Shown in pieces: positions 52,327 through 60,773 of a DNA stretch of 64,000 bases. The DNA comes from Mycobacterium paraterrae (GTDB taxonomy: Bacteria; Actinomycetota; Actinomycetes; Mycobacteriales; Mycobacteriaceae): positions 5,022,001 to 5,086,000 of the forward strand of contig NZ_CP092488.2 in NCBI RefSeq assembly GCF_022430545.2, in the 5' to 3' direction. Numbering within the stretch: the first letter of the stretch is position 1; the number at the start of each line of letters is the position of its first letter. The notes under the pieces were generated by a model. That model was not told the DNA's origin, searched no databases, and was given only the letters and a program-made list of their open reading frames with translations. The position numbers were made by a program, and so were the translations under genes.

Positions 52327-53163
52327 ATGTCTGAACAGACTGTTTATGGTGCCCATTCGTCGAGCCCGCGGCCCAAGACCCGCATTCACCACCTGCAGAA
52401 GATGAAGGCCGAAGGCCACAAGTGGGCGATGCTGACGGCCTACGACTACTCCACCGCACGCGTCTTCGACGAGGCCGGCATCCCGGTGCTGTTGGTCGGC
52501 GACTCGGCAGCCAACGTCGTCTACGGTTACGACACCACCGTGCCCGTCTCGGTCGAAGAACTGATCCCGCTGGTCCGCGGTGTCGTGCGGGGCGCCCCGC
52601 ACGCCCTGGTGGTCGCGGATCTGCCGTTCGGCAGTTACGAGGGCGGCCCAGCTGCGGCGTTGGACGCCGCGATCCGCTTCATGAAGGAAGCAGGCGCGCA
52701 CGCGGTCAAGCTTGAAGGCGGCGAACGGGTCGCCCCGCAGATCGCGACACTGACCGCCGCCGGCATCCCGGTGATGGCGCACATCGGGTTCACCCCGCAA
52801 AGCGTCAACACCCTGGGCGGTTTCCGGGTGCAGGGCCGCGGCGATGCGGCCGAGCAGACCATCCACGACGCGATCGCCGTCGCCGAAGCCGGCGCGTTCG
52901 CGGTCGTGATGGAGATGGTGCCCGCCGAGTTGGCCACCCAGATCACCGGCAAGCTCACCATCCCGACCGTCGGGATCGGTGCGGGACGCAACTGCGACGC
53001 TCAGGTGCTGGTGTGGCAGGACATGGCCGGACTCACCGGCGGCAAGACCGCCAAGTTCGTCAAGCGGTTCGGCGACGTCGGCGGCGAATTGCACCGCGCG
53101 GCAACGCAGTACGCCGAAGAAGTCGCGTCCGGAACCTTCCCCGACGACGAGCACAGCTTCTAG
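52327..53163 (+). CDS. panB: 3-methyl-2-oxobutanoate hydroxymethyltransferase
   Basis: 278 aa from ATG 52327. TIM-barrel enzyme with MLTAYDYSTARVFDEAGIPV, LLVGDSAANVVYGYDTTVPV, the Mg-binding Asp in LVVADLPFGSY, KLEGGE, and TVGIGAGRNCDAQVLVWQD. It uses methylene-tetrahydrofolate to make ketopantoate, the first step toward pantothenate and CoA. Ortholog of Rv2225. Other pan genes are not nearby. The CYTH-CHAD gene begins 44 bp downstream on the same strand. Confidence 0.96.
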   Translation: MSEQTVYGAHSSSPRPKTRIHHLQKMKAEGHKWAMLTAYDYSTARVFDEAGIPVLLVGDSAANVVYGYDTTVPVSVEELIPLVRGVVRGAPHALVVADLPFGSYEGGPAAALDAAIRFMKEAGAHAVKLEGGERVAPQIATLTAAGIPVMAHIGFTPQSVNTLGGFRVQGRGDAAEQTIHDAIAVAEAGAFAVVMEMVPAELATQITGKLTIPTVGIGAGRNCDAQVLVWQDMAGLTGGKTAKFVKRFGDVGGELHRAATQYAEEVASGTFPDDEHSF

Positions 53164-53207
53164 CCCCTCCCGTTTAGGCGTCGTCCGGGCGTGGCACGCT
53201 AGCGGCC

Positions 53208-54674
53208 ATGACTGCCAGCGGCCCGTCGCGCTATCTCGAGGTCGAGCGCAAGTTCGACGTGGACACGTCGACGCAACCGCCGTCATTCGACGGCGTTCCG
53301 GGCGTCGCGCGGGTGGAGCAGGCCCCGACCCAGACGCTGGACGCGGTGTACTACGACACCCCGGACCGCGACCTGGCATCCAGCCGAATCACGTTGCGCC
53401 GCCGCACCGGCGGGCCCGACGAGGGTTGGCACCTGAAGTTGCCGGCCGGTCCCGACGCGCGCACCGAGGTGCGGGCGCCGTTGGACGCCGGTGAGCACCA
53501 CGAGGTGCCAGCCGAACTGCGGGACGTGATACTCGCGATCGTGCGCGACCGCCCGCTGGCTCCGGTGGCGCGGATCAGCACGGCCCGCGAGGTTCAGTTG
53601 CTGCACGACGCCGACGACGCCGTGGTCGCCGAGTTCTGCGACGACCAGGTCACCGCGGGTCAGGGCGCTGACGGCTCCGAGTTTCCGCAGCAGTGGCGCG
53701 AGTGGGAACTCGAGCTGGTCGGCGACGCGGCGAACGCAAAACTGCTGGATCGCGTCTCGGAGCGCCTGCTCGATGCGGGCGCGAAGCCGGCCGGGGTCGG
53801 ATCCAAGCTGGCGCGCGTGCTCGGCACGTCGCCCGAAGACCCGCCGGCCGATCCGCTGCATCGGGCGATGGCCGAGCAGATCGGCGAGTTGCTGGTGTGG
53901 GATCGCGCGGTCCGGGGCGAGGTCGACGACTCGGTTCACCAGATGCGGGTGACGGCCCGCAAAATTCGCAGCCTGCTCCAGGCTTCGCCGGCCTCCTTCG
54001 GGCTCACCGGCGACGCACCGATCATCGACGAGCTTCGTGAGCTGGGCAACGTTCTGGGCGTGGCTCGTGACGCCGAAGTGTTGGCCGAGCGCTACAGCAG
54101 CGCATTGGACGACGTGCCGCCCCAACTGGTGCGCGGTCCGATTCGGGAGCGATTGGTTGGCGGCGCGGAGCGGCGCTATCGCACCGGCCTTCGACATGCG
54201 TTGGCCGCCTTACGGTTACCGCGATACTTCCGGCTGCTCGATGGACTGGACGCTTTGGTCGCCGGATCTCCGCCAGACGAGCAACGCGCATCCCAAAAGA
54301 CCGTCGCCGCGGCCGGCAAGAAGGTGCGCAAGGCCGCCAAGGCCGCGAGGCATGCCGACAACGGAACTGAACGCGACGATGCAATTCACCGAATCCGCAA
54401 GCGCGCCAAGCGGCTTCGCTATACCGCAGACGCCACCGGCACCAAGAAGGTGTCGAAGCGGGCCAAAGATCTGCAGTCGCTGCTCGGCGACCACCAGGAC
54501 AGCGTGGTCAGCCGCGAGCATCTGCTTGCGCAAGCGGACGCGGCGCACGCCGCGGGCGAGGACACCTTCACCTACGGGCTGCTCTACCAGCGGGAGGCCG
54601 AACTGGCGCGGCAGAGCCGTCGCGAACTCGAGCCGAAACTGAGCAAGCTGTTCAAGGCGGTCCGCAAGCTGTAG
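53208..54674 (+). CDS. CYTH-CHAD domain protein (Rv2226-type)
   Basis: 488 aa from ATG 53208. The N-terminal CYTH domain has YLEVERKF (ExExK motif) and paired acidic/basic strands (TLRRRTGGPDEGWHLKLP), the triphosphate tunnel metalloenzyme fold. The C-terminal CHAD domain has the conserved-His helices VHQMRVTARKIRSLLQ and IHRIRKRAKRLRYTAD. CYTH domains bind or hydrolyse triphosphates; CHAD domains bind polyphosphate, so a polyphosphate-linked role is likely. The stop lies a few bases from the 3' end of rnpB, which is transcribed toward it. Confidence 0.9.
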   Translation: MTASGPSRYLEVERKFDVDTSTQPPSFDGVPGVARVEQAPTQTLDAVYYDTPDRDLASSRITLRRRTGGPDEGWHLKLPAGPDARTEVRAPLDAGEHHEVPAELRDVILAIVRDRPLAPVARISTAREVQLLHDADDAVVAEFCDDQVTAGQGADGSEFPQQWREWELELVGDAANAKLLDRVSERLLDAGAKPAGVGSKLARVLGTSPEDPPADPLHRAMAEQIGELLVWDRAVRGEVDDSVHQMRVTARKIRSLLQASPASFGLTGDAPIIDELRELGNVLGVARDAEVLAERYSSALDDVPPQLVRGPIRERLVGGAERRYRTGLRHALAALRLPRYFRLLDGLDALVAGSPPDEQRASQKTVAAAGKKVRKAAKAARHADNGTERDDAIHRIRKRAKRLRYTADATGTKKVSKRAKDLQSLLGDHQDSVVSREHLLAQADAAHAAGEDTFTYGLLYQREAELARQSRRELEPKLSKLFKAVRKL

Positions 54675-54680
54675 TGCGGG

Positions 54681-55069
<389 letters not shown>

Positions 55070-55112
55070 GCTAACACCGTACTCGTAAGGCAATCCGCAG
55101 GCCAGCGGCTGT

Positions 55113-56399
55113 CTATGCGGCGTGTAAGCGTGACAGCGTGATCTCGACCGCGGCCTCCACCTCACTGATGTCGACACGCGCCATCGAACCCGGTAGCGGA
55201 GGTGCCGTCGACCGGTACGCCCGTCCGGTCGGAGTGGTGAATTCGGCTGTGTGCCTACCGGTTTCGTCAATTTCGGTGGCGACCCGCCAGCCGGCAGCTT
55301 CTTTGACATAGTTGCAGCACGCGCAAGACCCCTGCCCGTTGCCCGCGTCCGTGGCGCCACCGCGGGCATGCGGCCGAGCGTGGTCGAGGTGTCGGATCGG
55401 TGCGTCGCAATAGGGCGTGCGACAGCGCTGATCGCGCAGTCCGATGAAGGCGGCGAGCCCGCGCGGAAATCGGCGGGCGCGTGACTCCATTTTCACCAGC
55501 GCGCCTGATTTCGAATGGCTGTACAGCCGTCGCAGCATCGCTCGTGACCGTGGATCCATCGCCGCATCCATGACCAGCCTGCGGGCAACCTCCGCGGGGA
55601 TAGGACCGTAACCGGCGATGTCCGCCGGCGAGGTGTCGCCGCCCAGCAACGTACGGTCGGACAACACCAGGTTGACCGCAATCGGTGTCGCCGCTGCCGC
55701 GCTTCGTCCCGTCGTGCGTTCGACGAGAGCGTCGGCCATGACTTGGCCGCGGGACCGGCCGTCGAAGGTGGTGTCGGCCGCTCGCCGAAGCGCGGCATAG
55801 ACCGAAACTCCCTGCGCCACAGGGAGAAGCGCCGTGAGGTAGGCCATGGTGTCCGGCGCGGGCCGAATGGTCACCATCCGGTCGGCTTCCGCTCTCGCGG
55901 CCCGGTCGACGACGGCATGCGGGTCGAGGCGGTAGGCGATGGCTTTGGCCGCGGCGGCCACGCGTGCGTCGCCCATCCCCTCCAGGCCGGCCGGGTCGCC
56001 GCACAGTTCGGCGTCCAAGAGCTGACGGTCGTCGACGTCGAGGCAGGCGCTTTCGCGCACGATCAAAGTGGCCCGCCACTCCGACAGCTGACCCTGCTCC
56101 AGGGCGGCCAGCGTATGCGGCATCTCGTGCACCAAGGCCTTGGCGAAGCCGAGATGGCGACTGCCGCGAGACGGCGAGTCACGTCGAGCGAGAGCGACTT
56201 CGCTGGCCACCCCGCGCCCGCGCTTTGCTACCGGTACTCCGGCGGCGTCCTCTGCGGCTCGACGCGCGGCGTCAAACGCGGCCGCAGCCCGTGCCTGAGC
56301 TGCCGCCGCCGCGGATTTCAGTCGTTCAAGCTCCGCGATGCACGCGATGAGGTCGGACTCCGAGGATTCGGGGTCTACCGTCAACAGCGATTCGAACAT
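55113..56399 (-). CDS. 13E12-type HNH endonuclease (DUF222)
   Basis: 428 aa from ATG 56399. Ala-rich helical N-terminus (KSAAAAAQARAAAAFDAARR), a DUF222-type region (DSPSRGSRHLGFAKAL..MPHTLAALEQGQLSEWRA) and a C-terminal HNH module with CRTPYCDAPIRHLDHARPH and GQGSCACCNYVKE. This is the REP13E12-like family, abundant in mycobacteria and sometimes target of phage or element insertion. Enzymatic activity has rarely been shown. M. tuberculosis lacks it here. It ends 43 bp upstream of the rnpB 5' end. Confidence 0.88.
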   Translation of the reverse strand: MFESLLTVDPESSESDLIACIAELERLKSAAAAAQARAAAAFDAARRAAEDAAGVPVAKRGRGVASEVALARRDSPSRGSRHLGFAKALVHEMPHTLAALEQGQLSEWRATLIVRESACLDVDDRQLLDAELCGDPAGLEGMGDARVAAAAKAIAYRLDPHAVVDRAARAEADRMVTIRPAPDTMAYLTALLPVAQGVSVYAALRRAADTTFDGRSRGQVMADALVERTTGRSAAAATPIAVNLVLSDRTLLGGDTSPADIAGYGPIPAEVARRLVMDAAMDPRSRAMLRRLYSHSKSGALVKMESRARRFPRGLAAFIGLRDQRCRTPYCDAPIRHLDHARPHARGGATDAGNGQGSCACCNYVKEAAGWRVATEIDETGRHTAEFTTPTGRAYRSTAPPLPGSMARVDISEVEAAVEITLSRLHAA

Positions 56400-56472
56400 A
56401 CGTTCGAGTATAGCACTGTCTACCGACTCATACTTTTTGGCAGGATCGGGGACGAAGGGAGGCCACTGCCGA

Positions 56473-57189
56473 ATGCCGGTGAATCAATGGGCCACGCGTG
56501 TCGATCGCGCAGACTGGGACGCGATCGGCGCCACCGTGGGCGACCTCGGCGGGGCATTGCTGCCTCGACTCGTCACGCCGTCCGAGGCACGACGGATTCG
56601 CTCCCTCTTCGACGACGACGATTTGTTCCGTTCGACCGTCGACATGGCCCCGCGGCGCTACGGGTCCGGGCAATACCGCTACTTCCGTTCGCCCTACCCC
56701 GAGCCGATCGAGCACCTCAAGCAGGCGCTGTACCCACGCCTGCTGCCGATTGCCCGGGACTGGTGGGCCAAGCTGCGCCGCGACGCTCCGTGGCCTGACA
56801 GCCTCGACGAGTGGCTGGGGATGTGCCACGCGGCGGGTCAGACGCGATCGACCGCGCTGGTGCTTCGCTACAACACCGGCGACTGGAACGCACTGCATCG
56901 AGACCTCTACGGCGAGTTGGTGTTTCCGCTGCAGGTGGTGATCAACTTGAGCGACCCCGACACCGAGTTCACTGGCGGCGAGTTCATGCTGGTCGAGCAA
57001 CGGGCGCGAGCCCAATCACGGGGTACCGCAACGCAATTGCCGCAAGGTCACGGTTACCTGTTCACTACCCGCGACCGGCCGGTGAAGTCAGCCCGCGGTT
57101 GGTCGGCGGCGGCGGTGCGCCATGGACTGTCGGTGGTCAGGTCTGGAGAACGCTACGCCCTCGGGCTGATCTTCCACGACGCCGCCTGA
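56473..57189 (+). CDS. 2-oxoglutarate/Fe(II)-dependent oxygenase (Rv2227-type)
   Basis: 238 aa from ATG 56473; the open frame to 56338 is antisense to the HNH gene and ignored. The double-stranded beta-helix motif is visible: His142-x-Asp144 (NALHRDLYGE), distal His217 in RHGLSVVRSG and Arg227 for 2-oxoglutarate. FPLQVVINLSDPDTEFTGGEF is the typical strand between. The family includes protein hydroxylases; the substrate is unknown. It resembles Rv2227. Its 3' end overlaps the STAS-HATPase gene by 102 bp on the other strand. Confidence 0.83.
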   Translation: MPVNQWATRVDRADWDAIGATVGDLGGALLPRLVTPSEARRIRSLFDDDDLFRSTVDMAPRRYGSGQYRYFRSPYPEPIEHLKQALYPRLLPIARDWWAKLRRDAPWPDSLDEWLGMCHAAGQTRSTALVLRYNTGDWNALHRDLYGELVFPLQVVINLSDPDTEFTGGEFMLVEQRARAQSRGTATQLPQGHGYLFTTRDRPVKSARGWSAAAVRHGLSVVRSGERYALGLIFHDAA

Positions 57190-57948
57190 GTCGTCAGCTT
57201 CAGCGATCCTGCCGAAGGAGTCGCCGGGCCCCATCCGCGCCCACACCGTCTTTCCCGTCGAGGTGGGCGTGTTGCCCCAGCGGCGGCACAGGGCCGACAC
57301 GATGTCCAGCCCCGCCGGACTACTGCCAAGCGGGCGCTCGCGCAGAACCGCCAGAGCCGGACTGGAGTCGGACACCGCGATGACGACCTCGTCGTCGGTG
57401 CCTTCCACGCGCACGTCGAAACCGCCGCTCGCATACGTCAGGGCGTTCTCCGCGAAGACGGTCAACACGGTGCTTGCCGCTGGGATCCGGTCGCGCAACG
57501 ACCATGCCACCAGATGTTCGCTCACGAAGATCAGCGCCGAGTTCACGCTGCAGGGATATGCGTCGAAATGTTCACGGGCGCGGTGGACATAGCGGCAGGT
57601 TCCGCCGTTTATCGCCTCGGTGGCCTCAGCCAGCGTCTCGTAGACCGGGACATAGCGGGCGACCGAGAGGTCGACCAGTCGCCGCCGGATCAATGGATCG
57701 CCGGTGACCAGCACCATCGGGACCTCCGGCCACTGCTGGACGCTCCACCGCGCGCTGGTGAACACCGCCCAGCTTTCTACGTCGGCCACCTCGAGCGAAT
57801 TGATGTCGACGATCACCGCAGTGGCTCGGTCGGCCGCGACCTTGATCACGGTGTCGCGCACTTGAGAATAAGTCCGCGCATTCAGGATTCCGCGCAGCCG
57901 GACCACGGTGGCGTCAGCGCGCGCGTGCGTCGTACTGGTCAGCATCAT
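57088..57948 (-). CDS. STAS-HATPase single-chain regulator
   Basis: 286 aa from ATG 57948 (MMLTST). Residues about 1-115 look like a STAS domain (ATVVRLRGILNARTYSQV, AVIVDINSLEVADVESWAVF). Residues about 140-240 look like an RsbW-type HATPase: VFAENALTYASGG (N box), VIAVSDSSPALAVL (G1) and SPAGLDIVSALCRRWG..GKTVWARM (G2). Such domains usually sit on separate anti-anti-sigma and anti-sigma proteins. In the STAS domain the canonical phosphoserine region (DSSG) reads ADVES. The C-terminal ~34 codons are antisense to the oxygenase gene and may be non-functional. Confidence 0.75.
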   Translation of the reverse strand: MMLTSTTHARADATVVRLRGILNARTYSQVRDTVIKVAADRATAVIVDINSLEVADVESWAVFTSARWSVQQWPEVPMVLVTGDPLIRRRLVDLSVARYVPVYETLAEATEAINGGTCRYVHRAREHFDAYPCSVNSALIFVSEHLVAWSLRDRIPAASTVLTVFAENALTYASGGFDVRVEGTDDEVVIAVSDSSPALAVLRERPLGSSPAGLDIVSALCRRWGNTPTSTGKTVWARMGPGDSFGRIAEADDSGGVVEDQPEGVAFSRPDHRQSMAHRRRRPTAG

Positions 57949-58010
57949 CCCTCGCCGCTTTCTGGACTCAAGGAGGACTATGGGCCGAGAGCATACCCAC
58001 GGAATGTGCT

Positions 58011-58916
58011 TTACCGGGACATTTCCGGTTGCATGGACGTTTTGGCCGGTGGACCGCCCGCTGCCGAATCCCGTCCCAGCGCGATCGTCGCGGCGGTCAT
58101 CGCAGCGACGGCTACCACCAGGATCACCGCACCCGCGCCGCGCACCACCAGGTGCTCGCCGAGGATCACCACACCCAGCAATACCGCCACCACCGGCTCC
58201 CCGACCAGCATCACGGGCACCGACGCCTGCAACGCGCCGGCATGGAATGCCGACTGCTGCAAGACGGTCACCGTAATCGCAAGCGCCACCAACAGATAGG
58301 GCGCCGGCACGATCAACAGACCGTGCCAGCCATGGGTGACGAGGCGGTGGGTACTCACTTTCGTCAAGACCGCGACCATGCCGAGCAGCACGGCGACGGC
58401 ACCAGCCAACAACATCGCCCGGCGCCGGCCATCGGCGCGACGAGCTGACAGCACGCAGATAGTCACCACCGGCACCGAAGTCGCCAGCGCCACGCTCCAT
58501 GCCGGCACCGGCGCCCGGTAGTGGCCTTCACGCGGCTGTCCCACCAGAACGAATACCGTGAGTGCGGCGGTGAGTAACAACGCCCAGCCCCAGTCCCGGG
58601 CCCGGACGTGCTGGTTGGAGAAGCGCGCTCCCAGCGGCAGCACGAAAAGCAGCGACGACACCAGCAAGGGCTGCACGAGCAGCAAGGACCCGTGCGCCAA
58701 CGCCAGCGCCTGGAACACGTATCCGCCGATCGCACCCACCGTTCCCAGCCACCACGCCGGCTGACGGACCCACGAGGTGACGATCGCGCCCGAATCCGCT
58801 GACGCCTCGGCCTCCATCTGGATGGCACGCTGCCGCACGACGATGCCAATGGCGGCGAACAACGCCGCCAGCAAAGCCGACCCGATGGCCAGGGCGTGCG
58901 ACGCTAACCACTGCAC
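58011..58916 (-). CDS. DMT-superfamily transporter
   Basis: 301 aa from GTG 58916. About nine or ten helices, e.g. ALAIGSALLAALFAAIGIVV, LGTVGAIGGYVFQALALAHG, LLLVQPLLVSSLLFVLPLGA, WALLLTAALTVFVLVG and PVMLVGEPVVAVLLGVVILG. The QPLLVSSLLFVLPLGARF and EPVVAVLLGVVILGEHL segments are those of DMT/EamA-like permeases common in actinobacteria. Substrate unknown. It lies between the STAS-HATPase gene (62 bp downstream) and the RNase H gene (31 bp upstream), same strand as both. Confidence 0.83.
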   Translation of the reverse strand: MQWLASHALAIGSALLAALFAAIGIVVRQRAIQMEAEASADSGAIVTSWVRQPAWWLGTVGAIGGYVFQALALAHGSLLLVQPLLVSSLLFVLPLGARFSNQHVRARDWGWALLLTAALTVFVLVGQPREGHYRAPVPAWSVALATSVPVVTICVLSARRADGRRRAMLLAGAVAVLLGMVAVLTKVSTHRLVTHGWHGLLIVPAPYLLVALAITVTVLQQSAFHAGALQASVPVMLVGEPVVAVLLGVVILGEHLVVRGAGAVILVVAVAAMTAATIALGRDSAAGGPPAKTSMQPEMSR

Positions 58917-58947
58917 AACTGGCCCACTACCCGGACGCCGACGATCT

Positions 58948-60042
58948 CTAACCCAAATACCCGGTCTGGTTGACCAGCCGGACCGACGATGCTCCGTCGG
59001 GGTAGAACTCCGCGATGCTCAGCGACGCGAGATCCAGGTGCAACCGGTAGAGAATTCCGGGGCCGGCGTCGAGCGCGTCGCGCAGCAACATCTTGATCGG
59101 GGTCACGTGTGACACCACCAGCACCGTGCTCCCGCCGTGCTCGGCGACGATGCGATCCCGCGCGCGCGATACTCGCTTGTCGACCTCGTCGAAGCTTTCG
59201 CCGTCGGGCGGCTCGGTGCTGGTGTCGCGCAGCCAGCGTCGATGGAGCTCGGGATCTTGTTCTGAGGCCTCGGTGAACGTCAGGCCCTCCCACCCGCCGA
59301 AGTCAGTCTCGATCAGGTCGTCGTCGACCGTGACGTCGAGGCCCAACCGCTTGGCCGCGGCGGTCGCGGTGTCGTGGCATCGCTGTAACGGTGAACTGAT
59401 CACCGCGGCGACTCCACCGCGGGAGCCCAGATAACTGGCGGCCGCCTCGGCCTGTTGTCGGCCGAGCGGCGTCAGCGGCGGGTTTCCGCGACCCGAATAG
59501 CGCCGCTGCACTGACAATTCGGTCTGCCCGTGTCGTAGTAGCAGCAGCCGGGTGGCGGCCCCCTGCGCGCCGCTCCATCCCGGCGACTGCGTCTCGCCGA
59601 CGGCGGCGGCCGGCGCGGCGTCGGCTTGCACCGAGATTTCAGCCGCCGCGTCCATCGCCTCGTTCGCCAACCGGTCGGCGTGGGCATTCTCGGCCCGAGG
59701 GATCCACCGGTAGGTGATCCGGTCGAATCGCGATGCGAGCGAACGGGCTTGGGCGTTCAACTCAATCAATTCCGGATGCTTGACCTTCCACCGCCCGGCC
59801 ATCTGTTCGACCACCAGCTTGGAATCCATCGCGACCGTGACGTCGGTGGCATGCAGATTCGCCGCTTCCTTCAAACCGGCTATCAGGCCTCGGTATTCGG
59901 CGACGTTGTTGGTAGCACGTCCGATTGACTGCTTGGCTTCGGCCAGCACGACCGACCGGTCGGCGCTCCACACCACCGACCCGTAGCCGGCCGGCCCCGG
60001 GTTGCCACGCGACCCGCCGTCGGCCTCGACGATGACCTTCAC
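58948..60042 (-). CDS. Bifunctional RNase H / acid phosphatase (Rv2228c-type)
   Basis: 364 aa from GTG 60042, the length of Rv2228c. The N-terminal RNase HI domain has VIVEADGGSRGNPGPAGYG (first Asp), NNVAEYRGLIAGL (Glu), VAMDSKLVVEQM (Asp) and HADRLANEAMD (Asp), a complete DEDD set. The C-terminal histidine phosphatase domain has LLLRHGQTELS (catalytic His) and VLVVSHVTPIK. The M. tuberculosis protein degrades RNA:DNA hybrids and has alpha-ribazole-5'-phosphate phosphatase (CobC-like) activity. It overlaps the zinc-ribbon gene by 4 nt (GTGA). Confidence 0.94.
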   Translation of the reverse strand: MKVIVEADGGSRGNPGPAGYGSVVWSADRSVVLAEAKQSIGRATNNVAEYRGLIAGLKEAANLHATDVTVAMDSKLVVEQMAGRWKVKHPELIELNAQARSLASRFDRITYRWIPRAENAHADRLANEAMDAAAEISVQADAAPAAAVGETQSPGWSGAQGAATRLLLLRHGQTELSVQRRYSGRGNPPLTPLGRQQAEAAASYLGSRGGVAAVISSPLQRCHDTATAAAKRLGLDVTVDDDLIETDFGGWEGLTFTEASEQDPELHRRWLRDTSTEPPDGESFDEVDKRVSRARDRIVAEHGGSTVLVVSHVTPIKMLLRDALDAGPGILYRLHLDLASLSIAEFYPDGASSVRLVNQTGYLG

Positions 60043-60773
60043 TTGTTGATGCCCTTGATTCGCAACAGGATTGCGCTGCACTCGGGACAACGCAGCACCT
60101 CGTCGTCGGCGGCCGCCGCGAAGCGCGCCAGCTCGCCACGGTCGATCTCGATTCGACACGCGCCGCAGCGGCCGCCCTGCAGCAATGCCGCCCCGGTCCC
60201 GCCGCTGGCCCGCTGGCGTTCGTAGAGCGCGAGCAGGTCGGAGTCCAGGTCGGCGGTGAGCTCGTCGCGGCGCGCGGAATGGACCCGGCGGTGGTGATCG
60301 AGGTCGGCCAGGGTGCTGTCGATGGCCTGCTGTGCGGCGGCCAGGTCGGCGCGCAGGCCCTCGACGACCGCTTGCTCCGCCGCCTGCTGCGCCTGCAGCT
60401 GCTCGCGTCGCTCCATCACCTCCAGCAGCGAATCCTCCAGGCTCGCCTGACGACGCTGCAGCGTCTCCAGTTCGTGTTGCAATTCGGACAGTTGCTTGGA
60501 GTCGGCGATGGATTGCAACAGCGAGCGATCCCGGTCCTCGCGCTGGCGTACGCCGTCGATCTCCGACTCGAAGCGCGAGACCTCGGTGTTGAGGTCTTCC
60601 AACGCGATCTGTAGTGCGCCCAGCCGGTCGTTGGCGGCAACCTGCTCGGCTTTGATGCGCTCGCTCTCGGCGCGCTCGGGCAGGTGGCCGGCACGGTGGG
60701 CCATCTTGGCCAGCTCGGCGTCGAGTTCGGCGACCTCTAGCAGCGAGCGCTGCTGTGCGACATCGGCTTTCAT
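60039..60773 (-). CDS. Zinc-ribbon coiled-coil protein (Rv2229c-type)
   Basis: 244 aa from ATG 60773. Residues about 10-180 are a long coiled coil rich in Glu, Leu, Gln and Arg (e.g. SELQHELETLQRRQASLEDS). The C-terminus has a four-cysteine zinc ribbon: GGRCGACRIEI and EVLRCPECSAILLR. This is the C4-type zinc ribbon family seen beside Nif3 genes in many bacteria; related proteins in other bacteria are linked to motility or cell-envelope tasks, but the role here is unknown. It overlaps both neighbours by 4 nt, so the three are translationally coupled. Confidence 0.9.
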   Translation of the reverse strand: MKADVAQQRSLLEVAELDAELAKMAHRAGHLPERAESERIKAEQVAANDRLGALQIALEDLNTEVSRFESEIDGVRQREDRDRSLLQSIADSKQLSELQHELETLQRRQASLEDSLLEVMERREQLQAQQAAEQAVVEGLRADLAAAQQAIDSTLADLDHHRRVHSARRDELTADLDSDLLALYERQRASGGTGAALLQGGRCGACRIEIDRGELARFAAAADDEVLRCPECSAILLRIKGINK

